Positions 1-6,304 of a stretch of DNA of 10,071 nucleotides are shown here, piece by piece. This stretch comes from JANXPZ01 sp033853925. GTDB lineage: Bacteria; Eisenbacteria; RBG-16-71-46. Each line of letters opens with the position of its first letter. Positions within the stretch are counted from its first letter, which is position 1. The stretch covers positions 1 through 10,071 of the forward strand of contig JAWOLC010000100.1 of assembly GCA_033853925.1 (NCBI GenBank), in the 5' to 3' direction. Below the pieces are notes generated by a model. It was given only the letters and a program-made list of their open reading frames with translations. It was not told the origin of the DNA and did no database searches. The translations under genes were made by a program, and so were the position numbers.

Positions 1-316
1 CCGGGCACTTGTCCAGCCCGTCGCAGACCCCGTCGCCGTCCGAGTCGATCGGGCAGCCCTTGGCGTCCACCACGCAGCCCTTGGGCGTGTCCGGGCACTG
101 ATCGAGGCCGTCGCAGACCCCGTCCCCGTCCGAGTCGAGCGAGCAGCCCTTGGCATCCACGATGCAGCCCTTGGGCGTGTTCGGGCACTGATCCAGGCCG
201 TCGCAGACCCCGTCCCCGTCCGAGTCGAGCGTGCAGCCGTTCTTGTCCACCTTGCAGCCCTTCGGCGTGTCCGGGCACTTGTCGCGCCGGTCGGGCACCC
301 CGTCCCCGTCGGTGTC
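1..316 (-). repeat. 90-base tandem coding repeats (TSP3)
   Basis: The sequence repeats with an exact period of 90 bases: 1-90, 91-180, 181-270, then a degenerate partial copy from 271 to about 316. Each copy encodes 30 residues built on KGCxxDSDGDGVCDGLDxCP followed by a (D/N)TPKGC linker. Copies differ mainly at the residues just before the calcium loop and in the VDAK linker. The first repeat in the protein (DTDGDGVPDRRDKCP) lacks the first cysteine. The array continues past the left edge. Confidence 0.9.
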
Positions 317-916
317 GCGTCCCTTTGCGCCCACGGCGAAGGTCAGCCCGCCGGTCATGCCGATGTAGTTCACCCGCCGGGTGCCCGATGAGCTCTTCGG
401 CAGCCAATGGCTGGCGCGGGCCTCGAGCCTCAGGCCGACGTTGTCCGTGAGCCAGGCGCGGATGCCCCCGCCACCCTCGAGCAGCCCCTGGTTCAGGTGC
501 ATGTCTCCCTCGGGGGTGCCCTTGGCGCTCAGCCGTCCCGCCCCCAGTCCGGCGAAGATGTACGGCCCGCCGACCGGGCCGGACCAGGGCGTCATGACCA
601 GGTTGCCCGTGAGCTGGCTGAACGATGCATTGAAGGGGGAGATGCCGATCGTCCCCGAGACGTCTTCCCGCGTGGGAGTCAGCCCGCCCGCCAGCTCCAG
701 CGCCCACAATGGGCCGTACTGGTATCCGAGGCGGCCGCCCAGGTACGCCTTGTCGTCGAGGGGGTAGCTACGCGGCCAGTCGAATCCGCCGGGGAAGACG
801 GTGTAGCCCCCGAGAGGGGAGACGTACAGGTAACGCCCGACCGGATCCGCCTTGGCTGCCTGCGTCGCAAGCCCGGCGACGGCGGCCAGCAGAAGCGGCC
901 AGAGACGTGCGCGCAT
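1..916 (-). CDS. OmpA-like outer-membrane protein with TSP3 calcium repeats (3' end outside window)
   Basis: The visible 305 residues begin with a signal peptide (residues 1 to about 23, cleavage probably after AAKA). A glycine- and aromatic-rich stretch to about residue 195 follows, with alternating hydrophobic strands (GRYLYVSPLGGYTVF, YLGGRLGYQYG, YIFAGLGAG), typical of an 8-stranded OmpA-type barrel. From residue 201 come thrombospondin type 3 repeats carrying the calcium-binding pattern DxDGDGVxDxxDxCP, at least three full copies of 30 residues each, reaching the window edge. In this architecture the repeats usually bridge the barrel to a C-terminal OmpA peptidoglycan-binding domain, which would lie outside the window; that part is inference. 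The ATG at 916-914 is chosen because AAGGAG sits 6 bases upstream and a signal peptide follows at once. A candidate promoter lies at 988-1016, so it may be transcribed apart from the barrel gene upstream. The role is probably envelope structure or anchoring. Confidence 0.88.
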   Translation of the reverse strand, partial: MRARLWPLLLAAVAGLATQAAKADPVGRYLYVSPLGGYTVFPGGFDWPRSYPLDDKAYLGGRLGYQYGPLWALELAGGLTPTREDVSGTIGISPFNASFSQLTGNLVMTPWSGPVGGPYIFAGLGAGRLSAKGTPEGDMHLNQGLLEGGGGIRAWLTDNVGLRLEARASHWLPKSSSGTRRVNYIGMTGGLTFAVGAKGRDTDGDGVPDRRDKCPDTPKGCKVDKNGCTLDSDGDGVCDGLDQCPNTPKGCIVDAKGCSLDSDGDGVCDGLDQCPDTPKGCVVDAKGCPIDSDGDGVCDGLDKCP

Positions 917-987
917 CGGACTCTCCTTCACTATGGTGGCGGCCCGGAGATGCGGAGCCTCCGCGTCCGAGCATGGCAAACTCCGTG

Positions 988-1016
988 ACGATACCGGCGG
1001 CGCTGCACGCTGGCAA
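988..1016 (-). promoter_or_regulatory. Candidate sigma-70-type promoter of the OmpA-like gene
   Basis: Reading the minus strand, TTGCCA (1016-1011) and TATCGT (993-988) are separated by 17 bases. They match five and four of the six consensus positions. A start near 981 would give a leader of about 65 bases. That leader contains a short hairpin at 949-967 (GCGGA/TCCGC around a three-base loop) and the AAGGAG ribosome site. It was found by eye in GC-rich DNA and is not proven. Confidence 0.4.
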
Positions 1017-1075
1017 GGGACGTTGGTGACGGCTTGGGCGCGCCCCGCCCTCCTTGGCCGACCGCGGCGCGGGCC

Positions 1076-2344
1076 TCAGAAGGTCGTCTGCATGAGCAGG
1101 AAGCCCTTGTCGTGGTGGTGCCAGACCTCGTACGGCTCGGGATCCAGCTCGATCCCCTCGACGCCCGTGAGCGAGACGCGTCCGACCCGGGCCATGAGCC
1201 CGAAGTAGGCGCGAGACTCGTTTCGCGTGCCCTGGCTCTGGACCACCGGCGCGCCCACGTGGCCGATGCCCACGCGATCGTACAGCCCGCCTAGGCGCAC
1301 CGTGAGCTGGCGCAGCACGGCCCAGTGGGCTTCCATCTGGAGCGTGCGATCGATCCCGTGGAAGCGCGCGTCCGCCAGCGGCGGCCGGTAGCTCTCCATG
1401 CGATCCGCGTAGACCCAGCGGGCCTCGAGGCGCAGCCGCGCGCCGAGCGCGCGGCGGAGGCCCACCTCCGCCTGCCACATGCGCCGGGTGTTGCGGCCGT
1501 CGCCCGGCGCGGGATCCGGCGGCCGGTCCGTGCTGCGCGCCTGCCGATTCTCCGTGCGGGCCACCCAGGTCACGCCCAGGGCGTCGGCCTCGAGGGAGGC
1601 GACGCCCCAGGTGCCCCAGAGCGTCTCCACGCTCTGACCTTGCGTCGCCCCGTAGCCCCCGACCCGCCGGCGCGAGGGCGTGAGCCACTTGCCCTCCGCC
1701 TCGAGGCGCCAGGTCTTGCGGCGCAGCGCGGCCTTGAGCGCCGGCTCCCAGGGGTGGCGATCGTACGGCTCGCCCGCGTCGCCCACCCGCGTCTGCCGCC
1801 ATACCCAGAGGTTGTTGAACAGGTCCTCGAGCCCGTAGACGAGGCGCAGCTGGTTCCGCGTGGTATCCCCTCCCGCTTCCCAGGAGACGGCGAAGTCCTG
1901 GCGCGACTTGTCGTAGAAGGGCCGGAACATGAAGCCCAGGGTGCCGAACCGCTGGGGGAAGAGGAACCACAGGTCGAGGTTGTCGTAGCTGAGCAGATCG
2001 TTCTCGACCTGATCGAGCCCGAGACCGAAGCGGGCATGCTGGCCCAGCGGGGTGAGCAGCTTGAGCTGGTTGTCCATGGCCCACTGGCCCGACGTGAGGC
2101 AGCCCTGCGAGGTGCGGAACGCCATGGGGGCGCGCTGCCATTCGTCGCGCCACTCGCTCGGCGGCTGGGCGAGCAGATGGTCGATGAAGCTCTCGTCGTC
2201 CTCCTCGCCTCGCTCCACGTCGAAGGTCGAGAACTCCTCGGTCGACGCGCGCGCCGGCCGCACCCCCGCCGCGAGCAGGGCCGCGACGGCGAGGAGCGCG
2301 GCGAGGGGCACGACCCCGGCCAGGCGGAGGCGCAACGTCAGCAT
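1076..2344 (-). CDS. Outer-membrane beta-barrel protein, family not recognised
   Basis: The protein has 422 residues. A basic N-terminus and hydrophobic core (residues 1 to about 34, cleavage probably after ARA) form a signal peptide. An acidic segment follows (VERGEEDDESFIDHLL, about 41-56). The rest is a long series of amphipathic strands rich in Trp, Tyr, Phe and Arg (LDLWFLFPQRFGTLGFMF, RLEARWVYADRMESY, RLGGLYDRVGIG), ending in TTF. A terminal Phe after an alternating strand is the usual BAM recognition signal for outer-membrane barrels. No known family motif was recognised, so substrate and function are unknown. The start ATG (2344-2342) overlaps the aldolase stop as ATGCTGA. No good Shine-Dalgarno is visible, so translational coupling is likely. 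A GTG some 30 bases inside is a weaker alternative because it would shorten the signal peptide. Confidence 0.82.
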   Translation of the reverse strand: MLTLRLRLAGVVPLAALLAVAALLAAGVRPARASTEEFSTFDVERGEEDDESFIDHLLAQPPSEWRDEWQRAPMAFRTSQGCLTSGQWAMDNQLKLLTPLGQHARFGLGLDQVENDLLSYDNLDLWFLFPQRFGTLGFMFRPFYDKSRQDFAVSWEAGGDTTRNQLRLVYGLEDLFNNLWVWRQTRVGDAGEPYDRHPWEPALKAALRRKTWRLEAEGKWLTPSRRRVGGYGATQGQSVETLWGTWGVASLEADALGVTWVARTENRQARSTDRPPDPAPGDGRNTRRMWQAEVGLRRALGARLRLEARWVYADRMESYRPPLADARFHGIDRTLQMEAHWAVLRQLTVRLGGLYDRVGIGHVGAPVVQSQGTRNESRAYFGLMARVGRVSLTGVEGIELDPEPYEVWHHHDKGFLLMQTTF

Positions 2345-2991
2345 CCCGCGGAACGAGCCCCCGACGGGCTCGTCAAGGCGGCGAAGGCACGGGCCCGGCG
2401 CGTGATCTCGTCGAAGCGCCCGGCCGAGGCGAGAGCCGGATCGGCCAGCGAGGCGCCCAGTCCCACGCCCAGGCACCCCGCTTCGAGAAAGGCCGCGGTG
2501 TTCTCGAGGTTGGTGCCCCCGGCGGCCAGCATGGGGACGTCGGGGAGCGGGTCGCGGATCACGCGGATGTAGGCGGGTCCACCGGCGACCCCCACGGGAT
2601 AGACCTTCACCACGTGGGCGCCGGCGGCGCGAGCGGCCAGGATCTCGCCGGTCGTGTAGGCCCCGGGACAGAACATGATCCCGGCGGCCAGGGCGGCGCC
2701 GGCCACCTCGCTCGAGAGATTGGGCGCGATGAGGAAGCGAGCCCCGGCCGCGATCGCGGCGTGCGCCTGAGCCCGGTCGAGCACGGTGCCTGCCCCCACG
2801 GTCACGCCCGGCTCTGCGGCCATCGCCGCGATCACCCGCGGGGCGTCGGGCACGGTGAACGTGACCTCGATGAGCTCGATGCCGCCGGCGGCCACGGCGC
2901 GCGCGGCCCCCAGGGCGGCCTCGGGCGAGGGCGCGCGGATCACGGAGATCAGCCGCCGTTCGCGCAGCCGGGTGAGTGCGAGCGGTTCCAT
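2338..2991 (-). CDS. eda: KDPG/KHG aldolase (2-keto-3-deoxy-6-phosphogluconate aldolase)
   Basis: This is a class I aldolase cleaving 2-keto-3-deoxy-6-phosphogluconate to pyruvate and glyceraldehyde-3-phosphate. It acts in the Entner-Doudoroff and uronate pathways, or on 4-hydroxy-2-oxoglutarate, in the cytoplasm. The 217-residue length is normal. Visible family motifs, in order: VIRA with Arg19; IELIEVTFTVPDA with the active-site Glu42; GAGTV at 66-70; APN at 89-91; CPGAYT at 108-113; VVKVYP with the Schiff-base Lys129; and the phosphate-site loop AAGGTN ending at 161. All expected catalytic residues are present. The ATG at 2991-2989 is preceded by GAGGAG at 5 bases. It is the first gene of an apparent operon with the barrel gene, with a candidate promoter at 3093-3121. 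No other Entner-Doudoroff or uronate genes are in the window, so the in vivo substrate (KDPG, KHG or a phospho-galactonate relative) cannot be decided. Confidence 0.93.
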   Translation of the reverse strand: MEPLALTRLRERRLISVIRAPSPEAALGAARAVAAGGIELIEVTFTVPDAPRVIAAMAAEPGVTVGAGTVLDRAQAHAAIAAGARFLIAPNLSSEVAGAALAAGIMFCPGAYTTGEILAARAAGAHVVKVYPVGVAGGPAYIRVIRDPLPDVPMLAAGGTNLENTAAFLEAGCLGVGLGASLADPALASAGRFDEITRRARAFAALTSPSGARSAGC

Positions 2992-3092
2992 GGCGACTCC
3001 TCGTGGCCGGCGAGGCCGCCCCGGCCGGACTCGGCGACCGAGCGCGGGCGGGCTCGCCCGGAGGGTGCGTTGCTGCCGAGGGGAGCCAACAT

Positions 3093-3121
3093 TGTATAGT
3101 CTGCGGGCTCGGGAGCGCCAA
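3093..3121 (-). promoter_or_regulatory. Candidate promoter of the eda operon in a divergent intergenic region
   Basis: On the minus strand TTGGCG (3121-3116) and TATACA (3098-3093) are 17 bases apart, pointing toward eda with a leader of roughly 95 bases. TACAAT overlapping the second element is an alternative -10. On the plus strand the same AT-rich patch reads TATAGT (3095-3100), with TTGCTG at 3070-3075 but a 19-base spacer, and could serve the AsmA-family gene at 3186. This patch is the only AT-rich spot in the 194-base region between the two divergent genes. The call rests on visual inspection only. Confidence 0.4.
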
Positions 3122-3185
3122 GCCCTTCGGCTCGGCGCGGACGCCCGCCGGCGGGTCCACCCTCGCCTTCCGGGGAGATCAGGAC

Positions 3186-5753
3186 ATGGTCGACCGCTCC
3201 TCTGGCTCTCACCGACTGCTTCGGGGTCTCCTGGCGGCGCTGGCCGTCGTGGTGATCCTCGTCGTCGGCGCCTGGATCGCCGTCGCGGCGCTCCTCCCGC
3301 ACGATCGCGTGCTGGCGCTGGTGCGGGCGCAGCTCGCCCGCTCGCTGCGGCGCGAGACGCGGCTCGCCGACGTCTCCATCGGGCTGTGGCCGCCGGTGCG
3401 GCTGCGGGCCCGCGGCTTCGAGCTGGCCGAGCCCGGAGGCTTCGCGCGCGGCGTGGCGGCCCGCGTGGGAGCGCTCGATCTCGACCTCGACGTGCTCCCG
3501 CTCCTCTCGCGACGGCTGGTCGTTCGCTCGCTGGAGCTGGAGAAGCCGATCCTGCACCTGGTGCTGCGCGCCGACGGCACGACGAACCTGGACAGCCTGC
3601 TCGCCCCCGCGCCGCCGGGACCCCCGCGGCGCGCTCCGGGAGCCCCCTTCGGCCTCGCCGTGCGCTCCTTCGTCGTGCGCGGCGGCCAGGCGCTCGTGGA
3701 CGACGTGCGGGGCAAGCGGCGTGTCTTCCTGGCCGCCGACTCGAGGCTCTCCCTCTCGGCCGAAGGGAGCGGAGTCGTCGCCACGAAGGGACGATCGCGC
3801 TTCTCCCATCTCGCCTTCGGGCCGTCCTGGGCGCGGGGCCCGGCCGACCTGAATCCCTCCCTGGCGGGGCTGGTGCTGATCCTGGAGCACGACGGCCGCT
3901 ACGACGCGCGCCGGAACGCGCTCGCTCTCGAGCGGCTCACCCTCGACCTGGGTCGCGCCCGCCTCGGACTCTCCGGCGCGATCGCGAACCTGGGGCCCAA
4001 GGCCGTGCTCGACCTGCGCGCCCAGGGCCAGGATGTGGATCTGGGCGCCCTGCTCGCCTACGTCGCCGCCGTGGATGCTCGCGCCCTGCACGGCATCCGC
4101 GGCGGCGGCCGCCTGCGCTTCGATCTCCGCGTGGGTGGCGCGCTCGGCCCGGGGGCGCTGCCCGCGATCCAGGGCACCCTGGCCGTCGCCGACGGCTCGT
4201 TCCGCTACCCCGGGACGGCGGCCGGGGTGGACGGGCTCGCCTTCGACGCCCGCTTCCTGCCCGATCAGGTGGAGATCGACGATCTGCGCGCGAGCGTCGC
4301 GGGCCAGCCCCTGCGCGCCCAGCTCGCCGCCAGCCACTTCGCCGACGCCCAGGTGCGCTTCGCCGTGCAGGGCACGCTCGATCTGGCCGCCCTCTCCCAG
4401 CTCCTCGCTCCCCGCGACACGAAGGTCGCCGGCCGCGTGCAGCTCGCCGTGCGCGGGAGTGGACGGGCGAAGGACCCGGGCAGCATCGCCCTGGACGGCC
4501 GCGCCGCGATCGCCAATGCGAGCCTGGAGAACCCGGCCCTGCCGAAGAAGGTGGAAGCCATCTCGGGCTCCTGCGAACTCTCGCCGGAGCGCGCCGTGGT
4601 GCGCGGCCTGACGGCACGCGCGGGCCGCTCGTCCTTCGCGCTCGACGCCGTGCTCACCCGGCCGCTGGCCGCGCTGGCCAAGCCGGGCAAGAGCGAGCCC
4701 GCCGGGCTCACGTTCACCCTCCGCTCGCCCTACCTGGATCTGGCCGAGCTGCTGCCGCCCGGCCCCGGCGGGCCGCTGGCGGTCAACGCCCGCGGCGGGG
4801 GCCGCGTGGAGATCGGCCGCTTCCGCAACCAGAGGCTCGACGTGCAGGACGTGGTGGCCAACGTGGCCGTCGAGCCGGCGGTCGTCTCGGTGCCCTCGTT
4901 CGCCCTGCGCGCCTACGGCGGCGCGGTCACGGGGAACGCGCGCTTCGGCTTCGCCGACGCCGCGCATTCCACCTTCAGCGTGAAGGGGCGCGCCGACACC
5001 GTGCAGGTGGGCCAATTCCTCACGGCCTGGAGCCCGGGGGGAGGCGGGATGCTGAGCGGCGCGGCCAGCACCAGCTTCGATCTGTCCGGCGAGGGCGGGC
5101 GGCCCGAGCAGATCCGCTCCTCGCTCACCGCCCTCGGCCTGGCCCTCCTCGCCGACGGGCGTCTGAGCGGCCCGGTCATGGAGGCCATCGCCGCGACCAC
5201 GCGCACACCCTCCCTGCGGGAGGTGCGCTTCCGCGACCTGCGGCTTCCGTTCCGCGTGGAGCGCGGCCGCGTGGTCACCGACTCCGTGCGCTTCGCCGTG
5301 GGCTCGGGCGACTGGCTGGCCTCGGGCGCCGTGGGCTTCGACGGCTCGCTCGACTATGCGGTGAGCGCGACGCTGCCCCCGGAGGTGGCGGGACGCTCGG
5401 GCCTCGCGCAGGCACTGGCGGCGGGGCTGCTGAACGATGGCCGCGGCCGGCTCCTCCTGGATCTCCACGTCGGCGGCAGCGCCCGTGCGCCGCGCGTGTC
5501 CCTGGACTCGCAGGCCATGCGCGACCGCCTGGCGGGGCGCGCGTCGGACGTGCTGCGCGAGCAGCGCACGAAGCTCGCGGAGGAGCTGCTGCGGGCCGCG
5601 GCCCCGACCCCCGCGGACAGCGCGGGGCGGGCGCAGCCGGCCGTCGACTCCAAGGCGCTGGGCAAGCGGCTGCAGAAGCAGGGCCAGGACCTCTTCCGCA
5701 GCCTCTTCGGGGGCAGCCGGTCCCCGGCGCCCTCCGACACGGCGAAGCAGTAG
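3186..5753 (+). CDS. AsmA-family inner-membrane-anchored envelope protein
   Basis: The protein has 855 residues. One N-terminal membrane helix lies at about residues 12-37. The AsmA-type N-terminal region follows, with the hallmark pattern SLELEKPILHLVLRADGTTNLDSLL (about 115-140, partly conserved family-wide). A long beta-rich periplasmic body comes next. A C-terminal AsmA_2-like region starts near residue 578 (GGAVTGNARF) and includes VQVGQFLTAW, SGAASTSFDLSGEG and FRDLRLPFRVERGRVV. The tail (about 782-855) is charged and probably helical, and ends in low complexity. The family (AsmA, TamB, YhdP, YdbH) forms groove-shaped bridges implicated in lipid transport and outer-membrane biogenesis. 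The exact cargo here is unknown. The ATG at 3186 is preferred over in-frame codons further upstream because it lies just before the membrane helix and has GGGGAG about 8-9 bases upstream. It is followed after 17 bases by the glycogen-binding lipoprotein gene, probably in one operon. Confidence 0.87.
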   Translation: MVDRSSGSHRLLRGLLAALAVVVILVVGAWIAVAALLPHDRVLALVRAQLARSLRRETRLADVSIGLWPPVRLRARGFELAEPGGFARGVAARVGALDLDLDVLPLLSRRLVVRSLELEKPILHLVLRADGTTNLDSLLAPAPPGPPRRAPGAPFGLAVRSFVVRGGQALVDDVRGKRRVFLAADSRLSLSAEGSGVVATKGRSRFSHLAFGPSWARGPADLNPSLAGLVLILEHDGRYDARRNALALERLTLDLGRARLGLSGAIANLGPKAVLDLRAQGQDVDLGALLAYVAAVDARALHGIRGGGRLRFDLRVGGALGPGALPAIQGTLAVADGSFRYPGTAAGVDGLAFDARFLPDQVEIDDLRASVAGQPLRAQLAASHFADAQVRFAVQGTLDLAALSQLLAPRDTKVAGRVQLAVRGSGRAKDPGSIALDGRAAIANASLENPALPKKVEAISGSCELSPERAVVRGLTARAGRSSFALDAVLTRPLAALAKPGKSEPAGLTFTLRSPYLDLAELLPPGPGGPLAVNARGGGRVEIGRFRNQRLDVQDVVANVAVEPAVVSVPSFALRAYGGAVTGNARFGFADAAHSTFSVKGRADTVQVGQFLTAWSPGGGGMLSGAASTSFDLSGEGGRPEQIRSSLTALGLALLADGRLSGPVMEAIAATTRTPSLREVRFRDLRLPFRVERGRVVTDSVRFAVGSGDWLASGAVGFDGSLDYAVSATLPPEVAGRSGLAQALAAGLLNDGRGRLLLDLHVGGSARAPRVSLDSQAMRDRLAGRASDVLREQRTKLAEELLRAAAPTPADSAGRAQPAVDSKALGKRLQKQGQDLFRSLFGGSRSPAPSDTAKQ

Positions 5754-5770
5754 GGCCCGCCGAGGAAGGC

Positions 5771-6247
5771 ATGGGTCGCTCGCTCGTCCTCGGCTGCGCG
5801 CTGGCGGTGCTCCTCGGCTCCGGCTGCGCGATGCTGCACCTGCGCCCCCGGCACGCGCCAGCCGCGGCTCCGGAGGTGCCGCCCGACGGCTACCTGATCA
5901 AGGGCTCGAGCGTCGTCTTCCTCTTCGACCCGGCCCGCTACGACTCGGTGACCGACGCCTCGGGCCGGCGCGCCGGCCTGGCCGGCATCGAGGTCGAGAG
6001 CGTCAACGTGGCCGGCGAGTTCAATCGGTGGTCGCGCACCGCCTGGCTCATGAGTCCCGAGCAGCGGGGCGGGCGGGCTCGCTTCACGCTCGCGCACAAG
6101 CTCGCGGAGGTGGGGCCCGCCAGGGAATACGGCTTCCGCTTCCTGGTGAACGGCGAGTGGTGGGTGGAGCCGGCGGCGCGCACCTGGAACCGCCGACCTG
6201 CGACCTCGACCCCGGGGGGCTACGAGCTGCTGCTGAAGCTGGAGTGA
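5771..6247 (+). CDS. Putative lipoprotein with CBM48/AMPK-type glycogen-binding domain
   Basis: The protein has 158 residues. The N-terminus is a short hydrophobic export signal ending in LLGSGC, making Cys19 the likely lipidated residue. The lipobox is imperfect because Gly sits where Leu is usual. A Pro/Ala-rich linker (25-38) follows, then one domain from about 42 to 158. It shows the signature of the glycogen-binding module of AMPK-beta and isoamylase-type enzymes: VNVAGEFNRWS (78-88), WLM (92-94) and YGFRFLVNGEWWVEP (120-134). Trp87, Trp130 and Arg123 fall where AMPK-beta1 has Trp100, Trp133 and Lys126, which contact alpha-glucan (from family knowledge). No catalytic domain is attached. 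An inserted segment (about 53-75) precedes the first signature strand. The ATG has GAGGAAGG immediately upstream. It probably binds an alpha-glucan or another envelope partner at a membrane surface. Some proteins of this fold have lost sugar binding, so ligand identity is open. Confidence 0.82.
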   Translation: MGRSLVLGCALAVLLGSGCAMLHLRPRHAPAAAPEVPPDGYLIKGSSVVFLFDPARYDSVTDASGRRAGLAGIEVESVNVAGEFNRWSRTAWLMSPEQRGGRARFTLAHKLAEVGPAREYGFRFLVNGEWWVEPAARTWNRRPATSTPGGYELLLKLE

Positions 6248-6304
6248 CGGGCTTCGCGGCCCGGCGAACCGGGAGACTCGCGGGTTACCGGGCGCGGTCC
6301 CCGG

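Noticed and set aside
1..316. Regularly spaced repeats as a possible CRISPR array
   Set aside because: The repeats are 90 bases long with no unique spacers, stay in frame, and encode TSP3 calcium loops.
768..2153. 461-residue minus-strand open frame across the barrel and OmpA-like genes
   Set aside because: It is a different frame from both supported genes, with Arg/Gly/Ala/Pro-rich composition typical of shadow frames in high-GC DNA.
2949..5468. 839-residue minus-strand open frame opposite the AsmA-family gene
   Set aside because: It is a GC-rich shadow of the AsmA reading frame, with His/Gln/Arg-rich composition and no domain or start signal.
2786..5770. Very long plus-strand open frame upstream of and continuous with the lipoprotein frame
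   Set aside because: It is Arg/Pro/Gly-rich low-complexity translation antisense to eda and out of frame with the AsmA-family gene. Only the part from 5771 has a signal peptide, a ribosome site and a recognisable domain.
6260..6304. Small GC hairpins between the convergent genes (CCCGG/CCGGG around CGAA; CCGGG/CCCGG at 6288-6304)
   Set aside because: The stems are only five pairs with no T-tract on either strand. They could be terminators in a high-GC genome but are indistinguishable from chance.
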